Source: Streptomyces chromofuscus
GTDB taxonomy: Bacteria; Actinomycetota; Actinomycetes; Streptomycetales; Streptomycetaceae
DNA length: 64,000 nucleotides
Reading direction: 5' to 3'
NCBI RefSeq assembly: GCF_015160875.1
Contig: NZ_CP063374.1
Coordinates: 4,467,501-4,531,500 of the forward strand
Shown: positions 41,674 to 50,340 of the stretch, in pieces
Layout: each line of letters opens with the position of its first letter
Numbering within the stretch: the first letter of the stretch is position 1
Notes under the pieces: model-generated
Seen by the model: the letters and a program-made list of their open reading frames with translations, nothing else
The model's database searches: none
Told to the model about the DNA's origin: nothing
Position numbers and translations under genes: made by a program

Positions 41674-42825
41674 ATGACTCCTACGACGGAGACCACGGTC
41701 GGAATCGGTGGCGCCGCGGAGAGCACCGACATGGTGCTCAACATCGGCCCTCAGCATCCGTCCACGCACGGCGTGCTGCGCCTGCGGCTGCTCCTGGACG
41801 GTGAGCGCATCACGAGCGCGGAGCCGGTGATCGGCTACATGCACCGCGGCGCGGAGAAGCTGTTCGAGGCGCGCGACTACCGCCAGATCATCATGCTCGC
41901 CAACCGGCACGACTGGCTGTCGGCCTTCTCCAACGAGCTGGGCGTGGTCCTCGGTGTGGAACGCATGCTCGGCATGGAGGTGCCCGAGCGCGCGGTGTGG
42001 ACGCGCACGCTGCTCGCCGAGCTGAACCGGGTGCTGAACCACCTCATGTTCCTCGGCTCGTACCCGCTGGAGCTGGGCGGCATCACGCCGGTCTTCTACG
42101 CGTTCCGGGAACGCGAGGTGCTGCAGAACGTCATGGAGGAGGTCTCCGGCGGACGCATGCACTACATGTTCAACCGCGTCGGGGGCCTCAAGGAGGACCT
42201 CCCCGCCGGCTGGACCGCACGCGCGCGTACCGCGGTCGCGGGAGTGCGCTCGCGCATGGACCGGTTCGACGACCTGGTGCTCGGCAACGAGATCTTCCGG
42301 GGGCGCACGCGGGACGTGGGACGCCTCGCGCCGGAGACCGTGCACGCGTACGGCGTGAGCGGGCCGATCGCGCGCGCCTCGGGCGTCGACTTCGACCTGC
42401 GCCGCGACGAGCCGTACCTGGCCTACGGGGAGCTCCAGGACACCCTCAGGGTCGTCACGCGCACCGAGGGGGACTGCCTCGCCCGGTTCGAGTGCCTGCT
42501 GGAGCAGACGCACAACGCGCTCGACCTCGCCGACGCCTGCCTCGACCGGATCGCCGAGCTGCCGCCGGGGCCGATCAACCAGCGGCTCCCCAAGGTGCTG
42601 AAGGCGCCCGAGGGGCACACGTACGCGTGGACCGAGAATCCGCTCGGCATCAACGGCTACTACCTCGTCAGCAAGGGCGACAAGACGCCGTACCGGCTCA
42701 AGCTGCGCTCGGCCTCGTACAACAACATCCAGGCCCTGACCGAGCTGCTGCCGGGGACGCTGGTGGCGGACATGGTGGCGATCCTGGGGTCGATGTTCTT
42801 CGTGGTGGGGGACATCGACAAGTAG
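41674..42825 (+). CDS. nuoD2: Orphan NADH-quinone oxidoreductase subunit D (NuoD2)
   Basis: A 383-residue homologue of complex I subunit NuoD/NDUFS2: LNIGPQHPSTHGVLRLRL, IGYMHRGAEKLFEARDYRQI and LPKVLKAPEGHTYAWTENPL are the family blocks, and the end FFVVGDIDK is close to the usual DxDR ending. No other nuo genes lie nearby, so it is a stand-alone second copy, known in Streptomyces. Its electron-transfer role outside a full complex is unknown. Leaderless-type start. Confidence 0.92.
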   Translation: MTPTTETTVGIGGAAESTDMVLNIGPQHPSTHGVLRLRLLLDGERITSAEPVIGYMHRGAEKLFEARDYRQIIMLANRHDWLSAFSNELGVVLGVERMLGMEVPERAVWTRTLLAELNRVLNHLMFLGSYPLELGGITPVFYAFREREVLQNVMEEVSGGRMHYMFNRVGGLKEDLPAGWTARARTAVAGVRSRMDRFDDLVLGNEIFRGRTRDVGRLAPETVHAYGVSGPIARASGVDFDLRRDEPYLAYGELQDTLRVVTRTEGDCLARFECLLEQTHNALDLADACLDRIAELPPGPINQRLPKVLKAPEGHTYAWTENPLGINGYYLVSKGDKTPYRLKLRSASYNNIQALTELLPGTLVADMVAILGSMFFVVGDIDK

Positions 42826-42978
42826 GCGGTGGGCGGGACCGACGGGGCCGACGGGGTCGGCGGGCCCTTGGGGCGGCGGGGCCCTCGAGAGCGGCGGCCC
42901 CTCGGGCCGGGCCGGGGACCAGTCGGTTGCCGGGCAGTCGGGCAGTCGGTCGGGGACAGTCGGTCGGCCCGGCGGGGA

Positions 42979-44019
42979 TCAGTCGGTCGCACGTCGGCCG
43001 GTCAGCGGGTCCGGAATGCCCACCGGCTGCACCAGCCACCCGAAGTCGCCCAGCCCGCCCGCCGCCGTCAGCTCGGCCGCCTCCCCGGCGCTCGTGAGGG
43101 CGCGGACGTAGCCGGCGGGATCGGTGGTGGCGAGGCTGAGCGGGGGGCGTGCGCCCGCGACCCCCAGGGTGCGCAGGGCGTCGCGCTGGCTCAGCGTGCG
43201 CCCCCCGGGCAGCGCGCACGCGTCCAGGGCCACATGGGCCGTGATGTCGCAGGACCCGTCCGGCACGGGCGCCGTCTCGCGGCCCTCACGGAAGCCGGTG
43301 AGCGTGCCGAAGGGCGGGCGCGACTCCGCCGTGTGCGCGTAGTCCACGGCGACCGCCAGCCCCCGCTCCACGCGCGCGACCGCCGACGCCCACGCCGTGT
43401 CCCGGGGCAGACCGACCTCCGCCCGCAGCCCCTCCTCGGCCGGCCGGGGCCACCACCGCGCGATCCACTCGGCCGCCGCCCCGGCCACCGGCTCCCCGAG
43501 CCGCTCCGTCCCGTCCTCCCGTACGAGCACCAGCCGCCACCCCCCCGCGGAGTCCACCTCGGCGACCTCCAAAGGCACGTTGTCCAGCCACTCGTTGGCG
43601 AACAGCAGCCCGGTGACGCCCTCGGGGCAGTCCGCGCGCCACTCGATGCGGTGATCGAGACCGGCGGGACGGCCGGCGATCTCGACGGCGTACGCGCGCG
43701 TGCGGGCGGCCAGGTCGGCGGGCAGCGCGGCCAGCACACCGGTGACCAGTTCTCCCCGTCCCGCCGCCATGTCGACGAAGTCGAGGGACGCCGGCCGGTC
43801 CAGCGCCTCGTCGACCCGGCGCAGCAGCCGCGCCACCGCCCCCGCGAACAACGGTGACGCGTGCACGGACGTGCGGAAGTGCCCGGCGGGCCCCTCGGGC
43901 CGGCGGTAGAAGCCGCGGGGGCCGTACAGCGCCGCCTCCATGGCCGCGCGCCACCCGTGCCACCCCGGCGCGTCGCGCCGCCCGCCGTCCGCCGTCTCGT
44001 CCGTCGCACCCCTCGTCAC
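42979..44019 (-). CDS. MidA/NDUFAF7-family (COG1565) SAM-dependent methyltransferase
   Basis: A 346-residue protein with the COG1565 signatures: ALYGPRGFYRR at the N-terminus, the SAM motif VDMAAGRGELVTG, the family-specific ANEWLDNVPLEV, and DITAHVALDACA. Eukaryotic NDUFAF7 dimethylates an arginine of NDUFS2, the homologue of NuoD. That makes its position, convergent with nuoD2 across a 150-nt gap of short CAGTCGGTCGG-type repeats, functionally suggestive. GTG start is the best in frame; the ribosome site is weak. Confidence 0.8.
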   Translation of the reverse strand: MTRGATDETADGGRRDAPGWHGWRAAMEAALYGPRGFYRRPEGPAGHFRTSVHASPLFAGAVARLLRRVDEALDRPASLDFVDMAAGRGELVTGVLAALPADLAARTRAYAVEIAGRPAGLDHRIEWRADCPEGVTGLLFANEWLDNVPLEVAEVDSAGGWRLVLVREDGTERLGEPVAGAAAEWIARWWPRPAEEGLRAEVGLPRDTAWASAVARVERGLAVAVDYAHTAESRPPFGTLTGFREGRETAPVPDGSCDITAHVALDACALPGGRTLSQRDALRTLGVAGARPPLSLATTDPAGYVRALTSAGEAAELTAAGGLGDFGWLVQPVGIPDPLTGRRATD

Positions 44020-44138
44020 AGGGGCAAGGCTAGGCGTACAGGAGAACGGAGCCTCCACCTTGCGGAGTACACGTATCGCGCCCGGATCGACCCTCCGGTT
44101 GACTCCCGCACGCACCACGCTTCCCTACTCTGGGTTAC

Positions 44139-45341
44139 GTGCAGCGCCTCTACGACTTCCTCCGCCGACACCCGACATGGGTCGACGGCTTCTGGGCCTT
44201 CGTCCTGTTCGGGATCTCGTTGGCGGGCGGAATGAACACGCAGGAGAACACGGGGACCGATCTCCCGGCTCTCGTCGTGCCGGTCACGCTCCTGCTCTGC
44301 CTGGTGCTGACGCTGCGCCGGCGCATGCCGGAAAAGATGCTGGTCCTCGCGGCCGTGGTGGGCGCGGCGCAGCTGGCGCTGGACGTGGGGCGGCTGCCCG
44401 CCGACTTCGCGATGCTGGTGATCGTCTACACCGTGGCCGCGATCGGGGCGCGGTGGGCGTCCCGGTTCGCGCTGGCCGGCGGCCTGTGCGCGGCGCCGCT
44501 GGCGCAGATCCGCTGGCCCGAGCCCCAGACGAGCGTCGCGGGCAACATCGCGCTGGGGATCTTCCTGACGGTGCCGTTCGCCCTGGCCTGGGTGCTCGGC
44601 GACTCCATCCGCACGCGCCGCGCCTACTTCGCGCAGCTGGAGGAGCGCGCCGCCCGACTGGAGAAGGAGCGCGAGGCGCAGTCCAAGGTCGCGGTCGCCG
44701 CCGAACGCGCCCGGATCGCGCGCGAGCTGCACGACGTCGTCGCGCACAACGTGTCCGTCATGGTGGTTCAGGCAGACGGCGCCGCGTACGTCCTCGACGC
44801 CGCGCCCGACCAGGCCAAGAAGGCCCTGGAGACCATCTCCTCCACCGGCCGCCAGGCCCTCGCCGAGATGCGCCGTCTGCTCGGCGTGCTGCGCACCGGC
44901 GAGCACCAGGAGGGCGGGGAGTACGTCCCGCAGCCCGACGTCCGGCAGATCGACGACCTGGTCGAGCAGTGCCGTATCTCCGGGCTGCCCGTCGACTTCA
45001 AGGTCGAGGGCACGCCCCGCCCACTGCCCAGCGGCGTCGAGCTGACCGCGTACCGCATCGTGCAGGAGGCGCTCACCAACACCCGCAAGCACGGCGGGCC
45101 CAACGCGGGCGCCAGCGTGCGCCTGGTCTACTTCGACGACGGCCTGGGCCTGCTCGTCGAGGACGACGGCAAGGGCGCCCCGCACGAGCTGTACGAGGAC
45201 GGCGGCCTCGACGGCCAGGGCCACGGCCTGATCGGCATGCGCGAGCGGGTCGGCATGGTCGGCGGCACGCTGGACGCGGGCCCCCGCCCGGGCGGAGGAT
45301 TCCGGATCAGCGCGCTGCTGCCGCTCAAACCAGCGCACTGA
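44139..45341 (+). CDS. Sensor histidine kinase (HisKA_3 type)
   Basis: A 400-residue kinase with about five N-terminal membrane helices, a coiled linker (EERAARLEKEREAQSKVAVA), the phosphoacceptor H198 in RIARELHDVVAHNVSVM, and an ATP-binding domain with the N box EALTNTRKH and GHGLIGMRERV. The signal is unknown. It pairs with the response regulator that begins about 100 nt downstream. TACTCT ends 7 nt before the GTG and no ribosome site is present (leaderless pattern). Confidence 0.92.
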   Translation: MQRLYDFLRRHPTWVDGFWAFVLFGISLAGGMNTQENTGTDLPALVVPVTLLLCLVLTLRRRMPEKMLVLAAVVGAAQLALDVGRLPADFAMLVIVYTVAAIGARWASRFALAGGLCAAPLAQIRWPEPQTSVAGNIALGIFLTVPFALAWVLGDSIRTRRAYFAQLEERAARLEKEREAQSKVAVAAERARIARELHDVVAHNVSVMVVQADGAAYVLDAAPDQAKKALETISSTGRQALAEMRRLLGVLRTGEHQEGGEYVPQPDVRQIDDLVEQCRISGLPVDFKVEGTPRPLPSGVELTAYRIVQEALTNTRKHGGPNAGASVRLVYFDDGLGLLVEDDGKGAPHELYEDGGLDGQGHGLIGMRERVGMVGGTLDAGPRPGGGFRISALLPLKPAH

Positions 45342-45442
45342 CGCACACGCACGCCTTTCGTTGACACCTGTCACGCCCCCCACGATCTCGCCCCCACGAC
45401 TTCGCCCCCACGACCTTCGAGACGGATACGGAAGAGGACCCG

Positions 45443-46114
45443 ATGACGATCCGCGTGATGCTCGTCGACGACCAGGTGCTGCTGCGCACCGGGTTCCGGA
45501 TGGTGCTCGCCGCGCAACCGGACATGGAGGTCGTGGCCGAGGCGGGCGACGGCGTCGAGGCCCTCCAGGTGCTGCGCTCGACCGAGGTCGACGTGGTGCT
45601 GATGGACGTGCGCATGCCCAAGCTGGACGGCGTGGAGGCCACCCGCAGGATCTGCTCGGACCCGAACCCGCCGAAGGTGCTGATCCTGACCACCTTCGAT
45701 CTCGACGAGTACGCCTTCTCCGCGCTGAAGGCGGGCGCCTCGGGCTTCATGCTCAAGGACGTGCCGCCCGGCGAACTCCTCGCGGCCATCCGATCCGTGC
45801 ACAGCGGCGACGCCGTGGTGGCCCCGTCGACGACCCGGCGCCTGCTCGACCGGTTCGCGCCGATGCTGCCCAGCGCCGGCAAGGAGCCCCAGCACAAGGA
45901 GCTGGAGCGGCTCACCGACCGGGAGCGCGAGGTCATGGTGCTGGTCGCCCAGGGGCTGTCCAACGGGGAGATCGCGGCCCGGCTGGTGCTGTCCGAGGCG
46001 ACCGTGAAGACGCACGTGGGCCGCATCCTGACCAAGCTCGGGCTGCGGGACCGGGTGCAGGTGGTGGTCCTGGCGTACGAGACGGGGCTGGTCCGGGCCG
46101 GCGGGCACGGCTGA
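45443..46114 (+). CDS. NarL/FixJ-family response regulator
   Basis: A 223-residue regulator: receiver domain with D55 as phosphoacceptor (VVLMDVRMPK), T83/T84 and K105, then a LuxR-type helix-turn-helix (LTDREREVMVLVAQGLSNGE then VKTHVGRILTKLGLRD). Cognate partner of the upstream histidine kinase. GAGGACC precedes the ATG. The targets are unknown; the neighbouring TmrB-like gene is one candidate by position. Confidence 0.92.
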   Translation: MTIRVMLVDDQVLLRTGFRMVLAAQPDMEVVAEAGDGVEALQVLRSTEVDVVLMDVRMPKLDGVEATRRICSDPNPPKVLILTTFDLDEYAFSALKAGASGFMLKDVPPGELLAAIRSVHSGDAVVAPSTTRRLLDRFAPMLPSAGKEPQHKELERLTDREREVMVLVAQGLSNGEIAARLVLSEATVKTHVGRILTKLGLRDRVQVVVLAYETGLVRAGGHG

Positions 46115-46163
46115 TTCGGGGGCCGTCACGCGCGCTTCACCCGTCGGGCACTAGGGTCTGCGC

Positions 46164-46796
46164 ATGCTCCTGTGGATCAACGGCCCCTTCGGGGGCGGCA
46201 AGACACAGACCGCACACGAGATACAGCGCCGCCTGCCCGGCAGCGTCGTCTGCGACCCCGAGCACGCCGGCTTCGGCCTGCGGCGCATGCTTCCGCCCGA
46301 ACTGCGCGGTGACTTCCAGGACCTGGCGTCCTGGCGGCAGGGTGTCGTCGAGGTGCTCGACCTCGCCCTCAACCGGCACGAGGGCGTGGTGATCGCCCCG
46401 ATGACGGTCACGAACCCCGTGTACTTCGCCGAAACGGTCGGCCGCCTGGGCGAGCTCGGCCACGACGTACGGCACTTCACCCTTCTCGCCGAGCGCGAGA
46501 CCGTCCTGAAGCGGCTGCGCGAACGCGGCTTCGGGCACCGGCTGCGGTACGTGGCCGGGAGGAACGCCGGTCTGCGCCGGGAGAGCTGGGCCGTCCAGCA
46601 GCTCGACCACTGTCTGGAGCGGCTGCGGGAGCCCGAGTTCGCCGAGCACCTGTGGACCGACCACTCGACCGTGCCGAAGACGGCGGACCGCATCGCCGTG
46701 CTGGCCGGTCTGCGGCTGCGGCCCAACGAGGAGGGCGCGCTGCGCACGCGGTTGCGGCAGGCCCGGGTCGGGGTCAGGCACATCCGTCTCGACTGA
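46164..46796 (+). CDS. TmrB-like P-loop ATPase (tunicamycin-resistance family)
   Basis: A 210-residue P-loop protein, Walker A GPFGGGKT at residues 7-14 in the start MLLWINGPFGGGKTQTAHE, as in Bacillus TmrB. TmrB binds tunicamycin at the membrane and gives resistance; homologues are widespread and their ligands mostly unknown. TAGGGT ends 6 nt before the ATG (leaderless pattern), so it has its own promoter despite following the response regulator. Confidence 0.85.
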   Translation: MLLWINGPFGGGKTQTAHEIQRRLPGSVVCDPEHAGFGLRRMLPPELRGDFQDLASWRQGVVEVLDLALNRHEGVVIAPMTVTNPVYFAETVGRLGELGHDVRHFTLLAERETVLKRLRERGFGHRLRYVAGRNAGLRRESWAVQQLDHCLERLREPEFAEHLWTDHSTVPKTADRIAVLAGLRLRPNEEGALRTRLRQARVGVRHIRLD

Positions 46797-46799
46797 CGG

Positions 46800-47906
46800 T
46801 CACCTCAGGAGCGCTTCGAGGAAGTCGCTGCCGAGCCGCGCCAGCGCGGTGACGTCCAACTGGTGCAGGACGTACCGCCCCCGGCGGCGGGTGGTGATCA
46901 GGCCCGCCTTCTTGAGGACGCTCAGGTGCCGGGATATCTCGGGCGCGGTCATGCCGTGGATCTGCACGAGCTCACTGGTGGTGTACGTGCTGCGGGCGAG
47001 GTTGCGGCACAGCTGCATCCGCACCGGGTGGGCGAGGGCGGTCATTCGCAGGGTCAGCTGGTCGACCGAGGGCGGCGCGGCGAGGCCGGGGGAGCCGGCC
47101 GGGTAGTGCAGCACCGGCTGCCAGCCGTGCCGGTGCAGGATCATCAGATGAGGCCGGCCGAGGCTCGTCGGCACGAGCAGCAGGCTCCTGTCCTTGATCA
47201 CGCTGGTGCCCTGGCGCAGCTTGTCGATCGTGATCCTTCCGGCGGCCTCGTCGACGCTCACCGCCGGGGACACCGCGCCCAGCGCCCCGGCCAGCCCCTT
47301 GTGCCGCAAGAGGTCGGTCTTGTGGCGGGCGTCCGCCGCGAGCTGATGGCGCAGGCGGGACCAGGCGTCCGCGAAGAACATCTCGTCGCAGTCCTCCAGG
47401 AACTGCCGCAGCCAGGCCCGGATGCGCGGCGGGTCCTCGAGCAGCCGCTGACTGAACCGCAGCTGCTGCGGCCCACGCGCGGCGGCCAGCTCCAGCGCAC
47501 GTCGCTGCAGCTCCGCGTCGGCCAGCACGTCAGGGGCCTGCGTCTCGTAAGGGATCGCGCAGGTGAACTCCAGTGCGCAGTCCACGAACTGTTCGTCGGT
47601 CAGCTTGTCGAGCAGGTCCAGGTCCTCGGCGAGCGTGGCTCCAGGGAGTGTGCTGCCGCCCGGGATGCCGGCGAAGGGCAGGAAGAGGTCCGAGAACGTC
47701 GTCCGCCACAGGAAGTCGGCCTCGCACATCCGGTCGGCCAGGTGAGGGTCCAGCCGGGCCGTCACGCCCGTCACCCAGCCCTGCAGGCCGGGGTGGTGCC
47801 CCGGCTCGGACAGCGCGTGCAGCGCCATGCCGAGCTCGGCCAGGGGCGACGGCACGACGGCGACCCGCTCCGGCCGCAGCCCCGCGATGTCGATGCTCAC
47901 GCTCAT
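46800..47906 (-). CDS. DUF5937/ArsR-type winged-helix regulator
   Basis: A 368-residue regulator: a long N-terminal DUF5937 domain (VVPSPLAELGMALHALSEPG) of unknown ligand and a C-terminal ArsR-like winged helix (ALAHPVRMQLCRNLARSTYT then EISRHLSVLKKAGLITTRRR). Such proteins usually repress an adjacent transporter, but none is next to it here. Convergent with the TmrB-like gene with a 3-nt gap. Confidence 0.8.
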   Translation of the reverse strand: MSVSIDIAGLRPERVAVVPSPLAELGMALHALSEPGHHPGLQGWVTGVTARLDPHLADRMCEADFLWRTTFSDLFLPFAGIPGGSTLPGATLAEDLDLLDKLTDEQFVDCALEFTCAIPYETQAPDVLADAELQRRALELAAARGPQQLRFSQRLLEDPPRIRAWLRQFLEDCDEMFFADAWSRLRHQLAADARHKTDLLRHKGLAGALGAVSPAVSVDEAAGRITIDKLRQGTSVIKDRSLLLVPTSLGRPHLMILHRHGWQPVLHYPAGSPGLAAPPSVDQLTLRMTALAHPVRMQLCRNLARSTYTTSELVQIHGMTAPEISRHLSVLKKAGLITTRRRGRYVLHQLDVTALARLGSDFLEALLR

Positions 47907-48065
47907 GCCGCCATGGTGCACCCCGTCACTGACAACGCCCCCTCGTTCGACGGCGGGCGTCAACTGTCCCGAGGCGTCGCTCCCGGGAGGACCGCCGGGG
48001 CGACGGCGGTCGCACACCGGCAGAAGCCGTGGTGCCACCACGCGCCCGCACGAACCGCACGGCCG

Positions 48066-49238
48066 TCAGGGCAGCCGGGCCACGAAGTCCGCGACCGCCG
48101 CTCCCACCTCGTCCGCCGTCCACTCGAGGCCTGCGGCCCGTACGTCGATCTCCGTGACGGCGAGGCCCGGGCCCGGGGCGTCCCAGGGGCGGGCGAACAG
48201 CAGGGTCCCCGTTTCCTCCGCCTGCCGGACCGACGCCTCGGCGACGACGTCGCAGTCGTACGGCAGCCAGACCTGGAACTCGTAGGTGTGCGGCTCCTCG
48301 GGGTGCACGCGCGACCAGGGCACGCCGGCCGCCGCGAACCCCTCGCGCAGCGCGGCGGCCACCACGCGCGCGTGCCGCACGTAGTCGGGGAGCCGGGGCA
48401 GCTCCCGCTCCAGCCCGGCGAGTGCCGACAGCACGGTCGGGAACTGCTGGAAGACCTGACCGCCGTACCGGTGCCGCCAGGCCTTCGCCTCCTCCACCAG
48501 CGTCCTCGGGCCGGCGAGCGCCGCGCCGCCGAAGCCGTCCAGGGACTTGTAGAACGACACGTACACGCTGTCCGCGAGGGCCGCGATCTCGTGCAGGGGG
48601 CGGCCGAAGTGCTCGGTGGTCTCCCACAGGCGCGCGCCGTCGAAGTGCACCACCGCGTCGCGCTCCCGCGCCGCGTCCACCACCTCGGTCAGCTCCTCCC
48701 AGGAGGGCAGGACGAAGCCGGCGTCCCGGAGAGGCAGCTCCAGCATCAGCGCACCGAACGGCTCCTCGAAGTCCCGGATCTCCGCGGCGGTCGGCAGCCG
48801 CGGCTCATCGCTGAGGCGGACCGTGCGCAAGCCGCTGACCTGCTGGAAAGCGTCGCGCTCATGCACCTCCGGGTGCGCGCGCGGGTGCAGCGCGACGGTC
48901 GGGTCGCCGGTGCGGCCGGCCCAGCAGCGCAGAGCCACCTGCTGGGCCATCGTGCCGGTCGGGAAGAACGCGGCGGCCTCCGTGCCGAGCAGCCCGGCGA
49001 CCCTCGCCTCCAGGACCTCCACGACACCGTTGCCGTACAGGTCCGCCGACTCGTCCAGGTCGTACAGCTCCCCGGCGGCCTCCAGCAGCGCCAGGCGCTC
49101 CCGGAGCGTGCCGAGGACGCTGGAGCGCGCGAGCACCCGCCGTGCGCTCCGATACGCCGCCTTGCGCCGCTCGAAGCGCCGCTTGCGCAGCTCCGCCACC
49201 GCCGGTTCCCGCGAGTCCTGCCCCACCGTCTCAGCCAT
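48066..49238 (-). CDS. PLP-dependent threonine aldolase-like lyase
   Basis: A 390-residue fold-type I PLP enzyme of the beta-eliminating lyase/low-specificity threonine aldolase group. The Schiff-base lysine is K231 in YVSFYKSLDGFGGA; VVHFDGARLWE carries the aspartate that contacts the pyridine nitrogen, and YGNGVVEVLEARVA is the N-terminal family block. Substrate could be threonine or another beta-hydroxy amino acid. CATGAT ends 6 nt before the ATG and there is no ribosome site. Confidence 0.85.
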   Translation of the reverse strand: MAETVGQDSREPAVAELRKRRFERRKAAYRSARRVLARSSVLGTLRERLALLEAAGELYDLDESADLYGNGVVEVLEARVAGLLGTEAAAFFPTGTMAQQVALRCWAGRTGDPTVALHPRAHPEVHERDAFQQVSGLRTVRLSDEPRLPTAAEIRDFEEPFGALMLELPLRDAGFVLPSWEELTEVVDAARERDAVVHFDGARLWETTEHFGRPLHEIAALADSVYVSFYKSLDGFGGAALAGPRTLVEEAKAWRHRYGGQVFQQFPTVLSALAGLERELPRLPDYVRHARVVAAALREGFAAAGVPWSRVHPEEPHTYEFQVWLPYDCDVVAEASVRQAEETGTLLFARPWDAPGPGLAVTEIDVRAAGLEWTADEVGAAVADFVARLP

Positions 49239-49407
49239 GCCTGGATCATGCCGGGCCGCGTCCCGCGCGCACACCGGATTTCGGCATCCGCGGCCCGCTA
49301 CGACCCACAGCCTGTGGACAACCGGACACCCCTCGAACCAATCGCGTTAACATGACGAGAAATCGTCCGGTACCCGGAGCGGACTGGAACGGGAAGGCCA
49401 CCGTCGC

Positions 49408-50340
49408 GTGAGTACAAGCCAACAGCCAGACCCCAGGGACCGCCCCGCGCGGCTCACCGTCGGCGTCGTCGGCGCCGGCCGTGTGGGCCCCGCTCTCGCC
49501 GCTTCCCTCCAGCTCGCCGGGCACCGCCCGGTGGCCGTCTCCGCGGTCTCCGACGCCTCCAGGAGGCGGGCCGCGCTGCTGCTGCCCGACGTGCCGGTCG
49601 TCCCGCCCGCCGAGGTCATGCGGCGCGCCGACCTGGTCCTGCTGACCGTCCCCGACGACACCCTGCCGGGACTCGTGGACGGCCTCGCCACCACCGGGGC
49701 CGTACGGCCGGGGCAGCTGCTGGTGCACACCTCCGGGCGGTACGGCGCGAACGTCCTGGAGCCCGCTCTGCGCGCCGGCGGGCTGCCGCTGGCCCTGCAC
49801 CCCGCGATGACGTTCACCGGGACGCCGGTGGACGTGCAGCGCCTCGCCGGGTGCTCCTTCGGGGTCACCGCCCCCGAGGAACTGCGGCTGGCCGCCGAGG
49901 CGCTCGTCATCGAGATGGGCGGCGAGCCGGAGTGGATCGCCGAGGAGAGCCGACCGCTGTACCACGCGGCCCTGGCCCTGGGCGCGAACCACCTGGTGAC
50001 GCTGGTCGCCCAGTCCATGGAGCTGCTGCGCACGGCCGGCGTCGAGGCCCCCGACCGGATGCTCGGCCCGCTGCTCGGCGCCGCCCTCGACAACGCCCTG
50101 CGCTCCGGCGACGCGGCCCTGACCGGCCCCGTCGCGCGCGGGGACGCCGGCACGGTCGCCGCGCACGTCACGGAACTGCGCCGGCACGCGCCCCAGGCCG
50201 TCGCCGGCTACCTGGCGATGGCGCGCGCGACCGCCGACCGCGCCCTGGCCCACGGGCTGCTGAAGCCGGAACTCGCCGAGGACCTGCTGGGGGTACTCGC
50301 CGCAGACAGGACCCTGCCCGAGAACGGGGGAGACCGATGA
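49408..50340 (+). CDS. Rossmann-fold DUF2520 protein (putative oxidoreductase)
   Basis: A 310-residue protein with an N-terminal NAD(P)-binding domain (VGVVGAGRVGPALAASLQLA, residues about 17-36) and a helical DUF2520 domain (PLYHAALALGANHLVTL), the same architecture as ketopantoate reductase-like 6-phosphogluconate dehydrogenase-fold enzymes. It starts the panC-nadB-nadC-coaX operon and its stop overlaps the panC ATG, so a step in pantothenate synthesis is a reasonable guess, not shown. Confidence 0.8.
   Translation: MSTSQQPDPRDRPARLTVGVVGAGRVGPALAASLQLAGHRPVAVSAVSDASRRRAALLLPDVPVVPPAEVMRRADLVLLTVPDDTLPGLVDGLATTGAVRPGQLLVHTSGRYGANVLEPALRAGGLPLALHPAMTFTGTPVDVQRLAGCSFGVTAPEELRLAAEALVIEMGGEPEWIAEESRPLYHAALALGANHLVTLVAQSMELLRTAGVEAPDRMLGPLLGAALDNALRSGDAALTGPVARGDAGTVAAHVTELRRHAPQAVAGYLAMARATADRALAHGLLKPELAEDLLGVLAADRTLPENGGDR

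Noticed and set aside
39712..42825. A 1037-codon plus-strand frame ending at the nuoD2 stop
   Set aside because: Only the last 383 codons match NuoD; the upstream part is antisense to two PH-domain genes.
42826..42978. Short CAGTCGGTCGG repeats between nuoD2 and the methyltransferase as a possible regulatory RNA
   Set aside because: Low-complexity and in a convergent intergenic gap; no promoter or stable hairpin that stands out.
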